Of a stretch of 64,000 nt of DNA, positions 9,421-18,962 are shown piece after piece. Made by a program: the position numbers and the translations under genes. Position 1 is the first letter of the stretch, and each line of letters starts with the position of its first letter. Source of the DNA: Novosphingobium piscinae (lineage in GTDB: Bacteria > Pseudomonadota > Alphaproteobacteria > Sphingomonadales > Sphingomonadaceae); the NCBI RefSeq assembly GCF_014230355.1, contig NZ_JACLAX010000003.1:186001-250000 (forward strand). The letters run 5' to 3'. The notes below the pieces were generated by a model. It was not told where the DNA came from. It worked only from the letters and a program-made list of their open reading frames with translations, and did no database searches.

Positions 9421-10803
9421 CTAGGCGAGCGCCTCGCGCGCCCGGTCGGCCACGTCATGGCCGACCAGCCCGTAGATCACGCCCGCACCCAACCATGCCA
9501 GCCCCACCGTCAAGGCCAGCGCCGACAGGTTGAACCACAGCCAAAGCGTGGCAGCAAAGCCCAGTCCGGGAACGACGGCCATGCCCACCACCCGCACAGG
9601 GGAACGATCGGGCGCGGCCAGCGCATCGAGCCGCGGCACCGCCAGGTTGACCAGAGAGAACGCGAACAGCGCGCCAAAGCTGATCAGCGACGCCAGCGTG
9701 TCGAGCGTCACGAAGAGCGCGGCGACCGACAGCAGCGCGACTACCAGGGTGGCCCGCACCGGCGTCTGGAAGCGCGGACTGAGCACCCCGAACAGCGAGG
9801 TCGGCAGTACCCTCTCGCGCCCCATCACGAACAGCACGCGCGCCACGCTGGCCTGCGCCACCAGCGCAGACGCGAGACAACCACTGACATAGGCGGCAAG
9901 GAAAAACGCCGACATGACCGGTCCGAGCGGTTGCATCAGCTCCAGACCGGCGCTGTCCGATGCCCGGATCATCCGCCAGTCGGGCAACAGACTTGCCCCG
10001 GCATAGGCCAGAGCAATGAAGATCGCGCCCCCGATCACGGTGGTGAGCATGATTGCGCGGGGCACCGTGCGGACCGGGTCACGCGCTTCCTCCGACAGCG
10101 TCGACACCGCATCGAAGCCCAGGAACGATAGGCACAGCACGGCCGCCCCGGCGAAGACGCCCGGCCAGATCGCCGGTTCGGCCACGAACGCCCCCGCAGT
10201 CAGCACTGCACCGGGGTGCGCAAAGGCAGCCACCACAAACACGGCCGCAAAGATCAGTTGGAACACGACCAGACCCACGCTGGCCCGGCGCACGAAATCG
10301 ACCCCCACCACGTTCAGGGCGGTGACCAGACCGATGGCCGCGAGCGACCAGACCGCCGGTGCGACCGCTGGAAACCGGGCGCCAAGATAGATCCCGAGGA
10401 TCAGATAGTTGATGGCCGGCAACAGGACGTAGTCGAGCAGCAGCGTCCAGCCGGTGATGAATCCGACCCGCCGTCCGAACGCCGCGCCGGCATAGCTGAA
10501 CGCCGACCCCGCCACGGGCACCCGGCGAACCAGCCTGGCATAGCTGGCTGCCGTGAACAGCATGGCCAGGCTGGTGACCACATAGGCCAGCGGGACATGG
10601 CCCTCGGTGAGCTTGCTGACCGTTCCGAATGTCGTGAACACGGTCAGCGGGACCAGGTAGGCAAGTCCGAACATCACCAGCGACCAGGTCCCGAACACAC
10701 GGCGCAGAGCCGTGGGTTCGGACCTGGTTGGGGCACCGGCGGAGGCGTCGGCCGCGACGGTGCCCACCTCAGACTCCGCGCGTTGCCACGTCGGACCCGC
10801 CAC
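9421..10803 (-). CDS. APC-superfamily amino acid/amine permease
   Basis: An inner-membrane permease (460 aa) with about 12 transmembrane helices after a soluble N-terminal tail of some 38 residues. TM1 (WSLVMFGLAYLVPLTVFTTF), the GSAFSYAGAAFGRRVGFITG segment and a conserved TM6 stretch (FLGFDAVSTLSEEARDPVRT) mark the amino acid-polyamine-organocation superfamily. The start is GTG at 10803, and the stop of the TonB receptor directly abuts it, so outer- and inner-membrane uptake genes are cotranscribed. Substrate unknown; amines or amino acids are inferred. Confidence 0.88.
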   Translation of the reverse strand: MAGPTWQRAESEVGTVAADASAGAPTRSEPTALRRVFGTWSLVMFGLAYLVPLTVFTTFGTVSKLTEGHVPLAYVVTSLAMLFTAASYARLVRRVPVAGSAFSYAGAAFGRRVGFITGWTLLLDYVLLPAINYLILGIYLGARFPAVAPAVWSLAAIGLVTALNVVGVDFVRRASVGLVVFQLIFAAVFVVAAFAHPGAVLTAGAFVAEPAIWPGVFAGAAVLCLSFLGFDAVSTLSEEARDPVRTVPRAIMLTTVIGGAIFIALAYAGASLLPDWRMIRASDSAGLELMQPLGPVMSAFFLAAYVSGCLASALVAQASVARVLFVMGRERVLPTSLFGVLSPRFQTPVRATLVVALLSVAALFVTLDTLASLISFGALFAFSLVNLAVPRLDALAAPDRSPVRVVGMAVVPGLGFAATLWLWFNLSALALTVGLAWLGAGVIYGLVGHDVADRAREALA

Positions 10804-13350
10804 TCACTGACGCCAGCTTGCCGTGATGCCCACGGTCCGCGGACGGATCGTGGAGGCGGTGTAGACCAGTCCACCGATCTGTGCCGCCGAGCCCAGCACC
10901 GGTGCCGCGTTGGTCACGTTGTTGACGAAGATCGACACGTCCGCTTTCCCGATCAGCACGCCGGCGCGCAGGTTGACGGCCGTATAGGCCTGGTCGGGCC
11001 GCAGCAAGGGATTGTAGAGCGGTGAGGCGCGATCCGTGGCCGCCTGGGCGCGGGCCTCGCTGAAGTAGCTGGTATCGGCGCGCAGGTAGTAGTCCTTGAA
11101 ATAGTACTCGCTCACAAAGGTCAGCGTCCACGGCCGGTTGGCCGCAATCGCCGAGTTTGCGGGAAAGAGCGACACATTGCCCGGGGTCACGACCGCACCG
11201 TTGTAGTCGGCCTTGTTGTAGGACACGTTCGTCCCGAGCCGCAGCCCCTCGACCGGCTCGACATTCAGCGCCAGATCGAAGCCGCGCGAGGTGGCATCGC
11301 CCAGATTGTCGACGAAGCCATAGAGGCAGTTGGGCAGGAACACCGAGTTCTGGATGTTCGACCACTTGATCAGGTAAGCGCTGGCGTCGACGGTCATCCG
11401 GCCGCCGAACAGCTTGTTCTTCGCGCCGACTTCGTAGCTCCACACCGAGTCCGACTTGTACGACACCGGCTGGGCGCTGTTGCCGTTGCCATCGACATAG
11501 CCGGTCAATGCCAGGTCTGGTCCGCAGAAGTTGGCCGGAACCTTGGCGGAGACGCCCGCTGGCCGGAACCCCTTGGAGATCGAGGCGTAGAACAGGTCAT
11601 TGTTGGTCGCCTGCCACGAGATGCCGAACTTCGGAGTGAAGGCTGTCTCGCTGTTCTTCAGACCGATCGTGTCCTGATAGAGCGGCGTGAACACCCCGGT
11701 GCCCGGGGTGCAACCACCGGCCGTGGGACAAGGGAAACCCAGCGGCGGGTTGTCGTTGTTCAGCGGCCCGCGGAAGATGCCATTGTACTTCAGAACGTTG
11801 TGCGCGACACGAGCACCCAGCGTCAGGGTCAGTTCGGGAGTGGCCCGGAAATCGACCTGCGCAAAACCGGCGTACTGCTCCTCATCGATCTTGCGGTCCT
11901 CCGAATAGGAGCCGCCGCCCGGCAGCTGGGGCACACCCAGCGCATTGACGATCGCGCTGGTCCCCGGACCGAACGGGCTACCGCCGGCTGCCGCACCAAA
12001 CACGACGGGCAGTCTGTCGACGAAGTTGTTGAAGATGTTCTGCTGGGCAGTCTGCTTATTGGACGAGAAGAACCCGCCAACCACCCAGCGCAACCGCGCC
12101 GAGGGATTGGATGACTGCAGGCGAACCTCCTGCACAAAGTTCTTCTGGCCCACTTCATACAGCGACGCGGACTTGTACCCGATCGGCGGCGACCGGAAGC
12201 CACCGAACTGGAAGGTATCGATCAGGGTGAAGTCCAGCCACTTGCGGTTGCTGCGGTCGAAGAACGACGTGCTGCTGATCAGATCCGCACCGCCCAGTTC
12301 CGCTTGCGCGTTCAGGGCATAGAGCACGAACTCGTCGGTGGCATTTTCCGTGTCAGGCGCAGAGATGTCGGTGAACGCCGCGTTGGTGGCCGGCGAGCCC
12401 TTGCTGAACACCACGCGATTGAAAATCTTGTTGTTGACGTCCGATGCGCCCGGCCAGAACACGTTGGCGCCGTCATTCTGGCGGGTCCGCTGATAGCTGA
12501 TCGACGGCGTGAGTGACAGCCACTCGGTGGGGCGGAATTCGACCGCCAGACGGGCGTTCAACGCGTCGTCCGAGTTCGTGTCCTCTCTCACCGTGCGGGT
12601 CTGCCTGAAGTTGATCAGGTTGCCGTTAGGATACTGCGCCACCGCGCCGGCGACCGGCGTATAGGTGCCTTCAACCGCGTCGATGAAACCGCCGTTCTTG
12701 CGGAAATAGACACTGGCCCGAAACGCAAGGCGATCGGCGATCAGCGGCCCGCCAACAGCCACGCCGGCTTCGTAGGTCTCGCTGCCCTTGTCGGTGCTCG
12801 CCAGTTCGCTGCGGGCATAGACGCTCCACGCGTCCATGTTCGGTGCGGCCTGGATGAAGCGGACGGTACCACCCTGCGATCCAGCCCCGAACAGGGTCCC
12901 TTGCGGCCCGCGCAGCACCTCGATCCGCTCGAGATCGAACACTTCTGGGAAGGCCGAGCCAGCCCCGTAGCCTTCGTTGCGGACCTGGATGGGGGTTTCG
13001 TCGATGTAGATGCCCGTCACACCGGCGCCCGCACCCGACGTGATGCCGCGGATCGAAATCACGTTCGATCCGGTGATCCCACGATTGAGTGCCAGGCCGG
13101 GGGTGAAGCGAACAATGTCGTCGACCTTGCGCACGCCGTCGCGCTGGAGGGTTTCATTGTCGAACGCCGAGATGCTGATCGGCACCTTGGAAATGGCCTG
13201 CGACTGCCGGGTGGCCGTGACCGTGATCTCTTCGACCACCTCGGCTTCATCGCTGGGCGCGGCCTGGGCGTAGGCCTGGGGCGCGAGACCCAGAATAGCG
13301 ACCAATGCAACGCTCGAAGCCAGGCTGCGCATGTAGACTACGTTTTTCAT
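10804..13350 (-). CDS. TonB-dependent outer-membrane receptor
   Basis: An outer-membrane active transporter (848 aa). It has a signal peptide (residues 1-28, cleavage after AYAQA), a TonB-box-like EEITVTATR, a plug domain (ISIRGITSGAGAGVTGIYID, FDLERIEVLRGPQGTLFGAG) and a barrel ending in an aromatic strand (VGITASWRQ). It belongs to the large sphingomonad TBDT group used for organic nutrients, not clearly a siderophore receptor. ATG 13350 gives the signal peptide. Operator site B lies about 95 bp upstream. The permease and LuxR genes follow, forming an uptake-and-regulation unit. Confidence 0.92.
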   Translation of the reverse strand: MKNVVYMRSLASSVALVAILGLAPQAYAQAAPSDEAEVVEEITVTATRQSQAISKVPISISAFDNETLQRDGVRKVDDIVRFTPGLALNRGITGSNVISIRGITSGAGAGVTGIYIDETPIQVRNEGYGAGSAFPEVFDLERIEVLRGPQGTLFGAGSQGGTVRFIQAAPNMDAWSVYARSELASTDKGSETYEAGVAVGGPLIADRLAFRASVYFRKNGGFIDAVEGTYTPVAGAVAQYPNGNLINFRQTRTVREDTNSDDALNARLAVEFRPTEWLSLTPSISYQRTRQNDGANVFWPGASDVNNKIFNRVVFSKGSPATNAAFTDISAPDTENATDEFVLYALNAQAELGGADLISSTSFFDRSNRKWLDFTLIDTFQFGGFRSPPIGYKSASLYEVGQKNFVQEVRLQSSNPSARLRWVVGGFFSSNKQTAQQNIFNNFVDRLPVVFGAAAGGSPFGPGTSAIVNALGVPQLPGGGSYSEDRKIDEEQYAGFAQVDFRATPELTLTLGARVAHNVLKYNGIFRGPLNNDNPPLGFPCPTAGGCTPGTGVFTPLYQDTIGLKNSETAFTPKFGISWQATNNDLFYASISKGFRPAGVSAKVPANFCGPDLALTGYVDGNGNSAQPVSYKSDSVWSYEVGAKNKLFGGRMTVDASAYLIKWSNIQNSVFLPNCLYGFVDNLGDATSRGFDLALNVEPVEGLRLGTNVSYNKADYNGAVVTPGNVSLFPANSAIAANRPWTLTFVSEYYFKDYYLRADTSYFSEARAQAATDRASPLYNPLLRPDQAYTAVNLRAGVLIGKADVSIFVNNVTNAAPVLGSAAQIGGLVYTASTIRPRTVGITASWRQ

Positions 13351-13445
13351 GAATAAAAACCCCCATGCCCGCAGTCGATCTTTTGATCGCACTGCAGACT
13401 GTCATTACGATGACATGATTGAACCCTATCCTGCGCGGTACTCAA

Positions 13446-13463
13446 GTAACCCCTGAGGGGTAT
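13446..13463. promoter_or_regulatory. 18-bp operator, site B, upstream of the TonB receptor
   Basis: GTAACCCCTGAGGGGTAT is a near-perfect palindrome between the receptor start and the end of the first amidohydrolase. It matches sites A (5433-5450) and C (19028-19045) in length and in the outer GTAM/GTAY and CC positions. Confidence 0.55.
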
Positions 13464-13468
13464 TGGAC

Positions 13469-15322
13469 TCAGTTATTCGAGCGAGGCCTCCCGGTCTTGG
13501 CCCAGAGGCCCTTGTCGTAAACCACGGAACCGCCCACCATCGTGAGCAGGACCTGGTTCTCCGCCAGGGTCGCCTCGGGCACCGTGAGGACATTGCGCTC
13601 AAGCACGATGAGGTCAGCCAGTTTCCCCGGTTCGAGCGAACCGATGCGGTCCTCGGCATGCAGCGCATAGGCACCGTCGATGGTGATCGAGCGGAGCGCC
13701 TGCACGCGACTGAGGCCCGGCGCGCGGTTGAGCCGACCGGCAAATTCGGCGGGCGTGTCGCGGCCACCGGCGCGGGTGATCCCGCCTTTCAGGGCAAGCC
13801 AGTAGTTCATCCGGTCAACCGGCCAATCGCTGCCATAGACCACCCGGGCGCCGGATCCGGACAGCTTGTCGAACGGCTCCATGCGCTCGAACCGCTCCGG
13901 CCCCAGTTGATTCTTCGCCCCGGTCACCGAGTTCGGGCCGGGGATGCTCCACTGGTAGGACATGACCGGAATGGCGCCGACCGACTTGAAGCGCGGCAGA
14001 TCGACCGGTTCGACCAGTTCGGCGTGGGCAATCGCAGGGCGGAAGGTGGCCGGAGCCCCGGCCGCGCGGACCTGTTCCAGCGCATCGAGGGTGTACTTGA
14101 CCGCACGGTCGCCAATCGCGTGGATGTGAGGATCGATCCCGGCCTGCGCGAGACCCGCCACGATATCGCGCAGCTTCGCGGTTTCCATGTAGATCGGGCC
14201 GCGATTGGTGCCTGGCCCCCACGTGATCGCGGCATGGCCGGCCGCGTCATGATCGTGGCCCAGCCCGGACTGCGGCACCCAGTACGGCTCGACCAGGGCG
14301 GCGGTCTGGGCCGGCGCCTGGATCACCCCGTCCATGACCAGCTTGACATGGTCGACCCGGATCGTGGGCAGCGTCCGCTCCGACGGCCGATCGAATGCCT
14401 GCCGCACCGCGACCGCATCGGCGACGAGCTTGGCCGGATCGCTCTCGCTGCGGGTGTCCAGCAGATAGGCCACGTGCACGCGCGCGGTCAGCTTGCCGCT
14501 GTCGAGCAGCTCGGCATAGAGCGGCAGCTTGTCGCGGGTGGCGAGCGCATCGAGGAAGGTGGTCACGCCGGCCTGCCCCATGGCCTGGAAAGCCGCGGCC
14601 AGATCGCGCCGATCGTCCTCGGGCGCTGGCGGCGGCATCACCTTGAACAGGAATCCGATCGCGGCGTCCTCGAGGATCCCGGTCGCCTTGCCCGCCTGAT
14701 CCCGAATGATCGCGCCTCCGGCCGGGCTCTGCGTGGTATCGTCGATGCCCACCAGCTCCAACGCACGGCTGTTCAACAGAACCGAATGCAGATCGCGGTT
14801 GGTGACTGCAATCGGCCGGCGCGTACGGAGCTTGTCCAGCGTCCGGCGATCGGCCTCGGTTCCAGCGGGCTGCATGTACTGTCGGTACCAGCCCACCACA
14901 TTGAGGATCGTATCGTCGGACGCTTGAGGTTCGGCATCAAGACAGGCCTGGATCCGCGCCAGGAACTGCGCCTCGGTCAGCGGACTGTATTCAAGGTTGC
15001 AACTGCGCAGCATGCGCCCGCCGTTGAAGGGATGGATATGGCCATCAATCAGCCCGGGCATGGCCATGCGTCCGCGCAGATCAACGACCTTGGTGGCCCG
15101 GCCTGCCAAGGCGCGGATCTCGCGGTTCGACCCCACCCTGACCACCCGACCGTCGCGGATCGCGATGGCCTGGCGGACGCTGTTGCGCGCATCGGCAGTG
15201 AAGATCGCGCCATTTACCAGAATGGTATCGGCTGGCGCCGGCCGGCTGGGGGCCGCCGCGACCTTGCCGGCCGGAAGGATCAGGCAGCCGGCCAACAGGG
15301 CAAAGGTGCTAAGGGTTCTCAT
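13469..15322 (-). CDS. YtcJ-like amidohydrolase, copy 1
   Basis: A metal-dependent amidohydrolase of the amidohydrolase_3/YtcJ group (617 aa) with an N-terminal signal peptide (MRTLSTFALLAGCLILPAGK), so probably periplasmic. The HxH metal motif is GLIDGHIHPFNGG, and downstream markers are HIHAIGDRAVKYTLDAL and VVYGSDWPVDRMNYW with the conserved Asp. The substrate of such enzymes is generally unknown; several act on N-acyl or cyclic amide/urea bonds. The ATG at 15322 overlaps the stop of copy 2 by 4 bp (ATGA), so the two are translationally coupled. They are clear paralogues from tandem duplication. Confidence 0.85.
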   Translation of the reverse strand: MRTLSTFALLAGCLILPAGKVAAAPSRPAPADTILVNGAIFTADARNSVRQAIAIRDGRVVRVGSNREIRALAGRATKVVDLRGRMAMPGLIDGHIHPFNGGRMLRSCNLEYSPLTEAQFLARIQACLDAEPQASDDTILNVVGWYRQYMQPAGTEADRRTLDKLRTRRPIAVTNRDLHSVLLNSRALELVGIDDTTQSPAGGAIIRDQAGKATGILEDAAIGFLFKVMPPPAPEDDRRDLAAAFQAMGQAGVTTFLDALATRDKLPLYAELLDSGKLTARVHVAYLLDTRSESDPAKLVADAVAVRQAFDRPSERTLPTIRVDHVKLVMDGVIQAPAQTAALVEPYWVPQSGLGHDHDAAGHAAITWGPGTNRGPIYMETAKLRDIVAGLAQAGIDPHIHAIGDRAVKYTLDALEQVRAAGAPATFRPAIAHAELVEPVDLPRFKSVGAIPVMSYQWSIPGPNSVTGAKNQLGPERFERMEPFDKLSGSGARVVYGSDWPVDRMNYWLALKGGITRAGGRDTPAEFAGRLNRAPGLSRVQALRSITIDGAYALHAEDRIGSLEPGKLADLIVLERNVLTVPEATLAENQVLLTMVGGSVVYDKGLWAKTGRPRSNN

Positions 15323-17106
15323 TGACCAAGACCCTCGGTCTGATGGACGATCTTGCCGCCAACCATGGTCAGCAGCACGCGGTTTTCGGCGAGTTCCTCT
15401 TCCGGCATGGTCAGGAAATCGCGCTCCAGTACGATCAGGTCGGCCAGTTTGCCGGGTTCGATCGATCCGACCTCGCGCTCGGCGTGAAGTGCCCAGGCGC
15501 CGTCGATCGTGATCGAACGCAGCGCTGTCTTTCGCGCCAGACCATCGGCGGCATTCAGGCGGCCACGGAACTCCGGTACGGCATTGCGCCCACCGGCGCG
15601 GGTCACCCCGGCCTTCAGCGCCAGCCAGTAGTCCATCCGGTCTACCGGCCAGTCGCTGCCGTAGACCACGCGCGCCCCGGCGGCATCGAGCTTGTCGAAC
15701 GGCTCCATGCGCTCGAACCGCTCCGGCCCGAGGTAGTTCTTGGCGCCGGTAACCGAGTTCGGCGCCGGAATGCTCCACTGATACGACATGACCGGAACGG
15801 CGTTCAGCGTCTTGAACCGTGCATAGTCGGCGGGCGCGACGAGCTCGGCATGCGCGACGGCCGGACGGATGCGGTCATCGGGCACCACCTTGCGGACGGC
15901 CTCGAACGCGTCGAGCGTCACCTTGACCGCACGATCGCCGATGGCGTGGACGTGGGGTTCGATGCCGACCCTGGCCAGCCCGACGGTGATGTCAGTCAAC
16001 TGCTGGGGTTCAAGATAGATTGGACCATAGCGGTCCCCCGGACCCCAATTGGGATGATCGTGGTCCCCGTGGTTCTTCCAGTAGGGCTCGATCAGGCCAG
16101 CGGTCTGGGCCGGCGCCTGGATCACGCCGTCCATCACCAGCTTCGCGGTGTGGACACGCAGTGCGGGCACGGGGCCGGTCGCCGGAGTGTCATAGCGGTC
16201 GCGCAGGTCGCGCACGCGGGCGACAACCTGCTCGGCCGTCTCGCCCTTGCGGGGCGACGCACCGATCGCGGCGTGGACGCGCAGGGTCAGCTCGCCGCGG
16301 CGCGCCAGCTCCTGATAGACCTTCAGGCCGGGCTCGGTCATGTAGGCATCGAGAATCGAGGTTACCCCGGCCTGCGCCAGGGCCTTGAGCGCGGCGCGGC
16401 CATCGGCGACGGTGGCCGCCTCGACCCCGCCGGTCCCGGACTTCGCCGTGACCAGCCGGGCCGCCGCATCCTCCAGAATGCCGGTGGCGCGGCCTGTCGC
16501 ATCCCTGGTGATGCTGCCGCCGGGCGGGTTGGGCGTGGCATTGTCGATCCCGGCCAGCTCGAGTGCGCGCGAATTGACCAGCGTGGAATGCCCGTCGCGG
16601 TTGGTCACCACGACCGGTCGCGAGGTTCTGAGCCGATCCAGCACGTCGCGGTTGGGATCGGTACCCGCCGGCTGCATGTACTGTCGATACCAGCCAACGA
16701 CCGACAGCGGCTCGGTCGCCGGGGCATTCGGCTCGCGGTCGAGGCAGGCCTGGATCCGTGCGAGGAACTGCTCCGTGGTGAGTGGCAGGTACTCAAGGTT
16801 GCACAACTGCAACTGCGCACCGCCGCCCAGCGGATGGACGTGACCGTCGACGAACCCGGGCATCAGCACCCGGCCTTTGAGATCGATCACCCGGGTCTGC
16901 GCGCCCGCCATGGCCTTGGCTGCCGCATTCGTTCCGACATAGACGATCCGCCCGTCCCGGACCGCCACGGCCTCGGCGGTCCGGTCCTGCCGGTCGAAGG
17001 TGAGCACCTTGCCCGAGAGGAAGACCGCGTCGGCGGCCGCGACGGCTTCCGCCAGTGCGGAACCCGACGACAGCAAGGCGAGCCCGGCGATGACCGATTT
17101 GAGCAT
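15319..17106 (-). CDS. YtcJ-like amidohydrolase, copy 2
   Basis: A secreted YtcJ-type amidohydrolase (595 aa) with signal peptide MLKSVIAGLALLSSGSALAE. The HxH motif is GFVDGHVHPLGGG; HVHAIGDRAVKVTLDAF and VVYGSDWPVDRMDYWLALKA match copy 1. ATG 17106 is preceded by AGGAGAAG at ideal spacing; an upstream ATG at 17142 overlaps the PAD stop and would add a non-hydrophobic leader. It lies between the PAD gene and copy 1 in one operon and may act on a product or partner substrate of the deiminase. Confidence 0.85.
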   Translation of the reverse strand: MLKSVIAGLALLSSGSALAEAVAAADAVFLSGKVLTFDRQDRTAEAVAVRDGRIVYVGTNAAAKAMAGAQTRVIDLKGRVLMPGFVDGHVHPLGGGAQLQLCNLEYLPLTTEQFLARIQACLDREPNAPATEPLSVVGWYRQYMQPAGTDPNRDVLDRLRTSRPVVVTNRDGHSTLVNSRALELAGIDNATPNPPGGSITRDATGRATGILEDAAARLVTAKSGTGGVEAATVADGRAALKALAQAGVTSILDAYMTEPGLKVYQELARRGELTLRVHAAIGASPRKGETAEQVVARVRDLRDRYDTPATGPVPALRVHTAKLVMDGVIQAPAQTAGLIEPYWKNHGDHDHPNWGPGDRYGPIYLEPQQLTDITVGLARVGIEPHVHAIGDRAVKVTLDAFEAVRKVVPDDRIRPAVAHAELVAPADYARFKTLNAVPVMSYQWSIPAPNSVTGAKNYLGPERFERMEPFDKLDAAGARVVYGSDWPVDRMDYWLALKAGVTRAGGRNAVPEFRGRLNAADGLARKTALRSITIDGAWALHAEREVGSIEPGKLADLIVLERDFLTMPEEELAENRVLLTMVGGKIVHQTEGLGQ

Positions 17107-17138
17107 GATCTTCTCCTGCGACAGCATGATTGCGCGGC

Positions 17139-18950
17139 TCATCGCCACCAGGGCTGGCCAATTTCGCGGGTGGCATTGGTGCCGCAATGGATTTCGCCAC
17201 CGATGATATGGTGGGACAGCCAGTCGTCGACGAAGGTGGTCTCTATGCCCTGCGCGGCGTAGGCCTTGGCCACGGCGGCCTCGAGGATGTCGACCCCGCC
17301 GATCAAGGGTCCCCATTGCCGCGGCGCGATGTAATGCGTCCGGTCAATCAGCAGTCCGTTCACCGGTGCCGGGAAATGGGCGATCAGTTCGCCCGGCCCG
17401 TAGGTGATGTTTTCCGGCGGCAGCAAGGCACCTTCGGGCAGCGATCCGGCAGGCGGGGCAGAAGCCTTGTGCGCCACGGTGTTGACGAAACCATGGAAGT
17501 CACTTTCCAGAAATAGCCCCGGTACCCGCACGACCTCGCTATCGCTCACCCCGGTTTCCGCCTGCAGGATCGCGAGGTTCAGGGCAATCTTGCGCCGCGC
17601 CAGCTCGTTCAGGCGAAGCCAGTCGGCGTCGCCCAGCAGCTCATCGATCGTGCGGGGCGGGACATCGGCACGCGAACTGGCGCTGACCTTGCCATGGCCT
17701 GCGGCGCTGGCCTGGCGCAGCAGCGCCAGCGCCGAATCGACGTCCTTGACCGCGATGGTCCAGCCGCGGGCATTGTTCGCGGGAATGAACTGCACGAACT
17801 CATCGACATGCCCGATCGCCAGCCATGAGGTGTCGAGAACGATCGGCGCCTGCACCTGTTGCGCAGCGAAGAACTTCACCCAATCCGCATGCGGTGCCAC
17901 GCCGTCGCCCGCATCGCCGTAGACGACCCGGCCGACCGGGTAAGCCTTTCCACCCAGCTGGTAGGGCGGAGCCGTCTCAAGATTCCCAAAGGAATCAACC
18001 TGGTGATAGCCCTGCCCACCAAGCTGGACGACACCCATGCCCGGCCCGCGCAGATCGAACAGACGACGCCCGGCGGCCCGCCCTGGCTGGGACGAGCGGA
18101 TGGCAATGCGGATCGTCTTCTGGCCACCGCCGGGCGCTGGCATGCTGGCGTAGCCGAACTCGACAAAGTCCTGTGCCCAATTGTCGTTGGTCTGGATGCG
18201 CGTGATCGGACGATCAAAGCCGGCCTTGCTCAGGGCCGCCTGCATGTCGGCCATGAATCTCTGATGCGGCGCATAACGGCCGCTGTCGGGCCCGAAGATA
18301 TCAACCGCGCGCTGCAGGTGGTTGTGGATCACCACCGGCGCCACCCGCATGGCCACCTGATCCTTCCGGGTGGCGCCGCGATCGGTGACACGGAACTCCA
18401 GCACCACCCGGCCATCCCATTTCCCCGAATCGCGGGCGACATCCCTTGCATCGACCCCCAGTTCGAGCCCGGCGGCCAGATCGCGGGACGAAATGGTAGC
18501 CCCATGGCCGATCGACACCCAGCGCTTGCCCTGCTTCCAGAACACGCGAACCTTGTCGGCACCGGCCCCCACCGGCACGATCTGCCCGCCGGCCTTCGCC
18601 GAAAGGCCCGCGATCGGCATCGTGCGCACGGGGGCGAACAGGTCAGGCGCCCGCGGGACATCGCCTTGCGCATCGTTGCACTCTTCAAGCGCCGCATCGG
18701 ACACGCTGTCGGATGCGCCAGGGCAACGCTTGGCGCTGTCACCAATGTTCGGCAGCAGAATGGCCCCGTGCGTCGCGGTCCACTCGGTTTTCCCGGCGCG
18801 GTCGGCTGCGGTGACGACACCATCGCGGTTGCTGTCAGCCAGAATCTCAACCGCAGCGTCGGTCTGCGCATGGCCCGCCGACGGAACCAGCACGGCCGTG
18901 ACCGCACAGGAAGCCGCCGTCGACAGCCATCGCTTGGAGGAGTGGTGCAT
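17139..18950 (-). CDS. secreted protein-arginine deiminase (eukaryote-like PAD)
   Basis: PAD enzymes convert peptidyl-arginine to peptidyl-citrulline in a Ca2+-dependent way. This 603-aa protein has a signal peptide (cleavage near GHA-QTD, residue 29), a calcium-loop sequence DSNRDGVVTAAD (residues 39-50) like the PAD middle domain, and the PAD catalytic domain. All four catalytic residues are present: Asp261 (NWAQDFVEFGY), His381 and Asp383 (IGHVDEFVQF) and Cys589 (GGEIHCGTN). The stretch around VDSFGNLETAPP also matches animal PADs. The animal PAD_N cupredoxin domain is missing. I chose ATG 18950 for its GAGAAG ribosome site; ATG 18962 is possible. It heads an operon with two amidohydrolases. 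Target proteins or peptides are unknown. Confidence 0.85.
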   Translation of the reverse strand: MHHSSKRWLSTAASCAVTAVLVPSAGHAQTDAAVEILADSNRDGVVTAADRAGKTEWTATHGAILLPNIGDSAKRCPGASDSVSDAALEECNDAQGDVPRAPDLFAPVRTMPIAGLSAKAGGQIVPVGAGADKVRVFWKQGKRWVSIGHGATISSRDLAAGLELGVDARDVARDSGKWDGRVVLEFRVTDRGATRKDQVAMRVAPVVIHNHLQRAVDIFGPDSGRYAPHQRFMADMQAALSKAGFDRPITRIQTNDNWAQDFVEFGYASMPAPGGGQKTIRIAIRSSQPGRAAGRRLFDLRGPGMGVVQLGGQGYHQVDSFGNLETAPPYQLGGKAYPVGRVVYGDAGDGVAPHADWVKFFAAQQVQAPIVLDTSWLAIGHVDEFVQFIPANNARGWTIAVKDVDSALALLRQASAAGHGKVSASSRADVPPRTIDELLGDADWLRLNELARRKIALNLAILQAETGVSDSEVVRVPGLFLESDFHGFVNTVAHKASAPPAGSLPEGALLPPENITYGPGELIAHFPAPVNGLLIDRTHYIAPRQWGPLIGGVDILEAAVAKAYAAQGIETTFVDDWLSHHIIGGEIHCGTNATREIGQPWWR

Positions 18951-18962
18951 CGTTCTTCTCAT

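Noticed and set aside
13463..17262. Two plus-strand frames of over 600 aa
   Set aside because: Both are antisense to the amidohydrolases, which have signal peptides and metal motifs; the long frames come from GC-biased third positions.
17139..18950. Agmatine deiminase or Porphyromonas-type PAD
   Set aside because: The His-x-Asp-Glu-Phe and Gly-Glu-Ile-His-Cys-Gly-Thr contexts, together with the calcium-loop middle domain, match eukaryote-type PAD instead.
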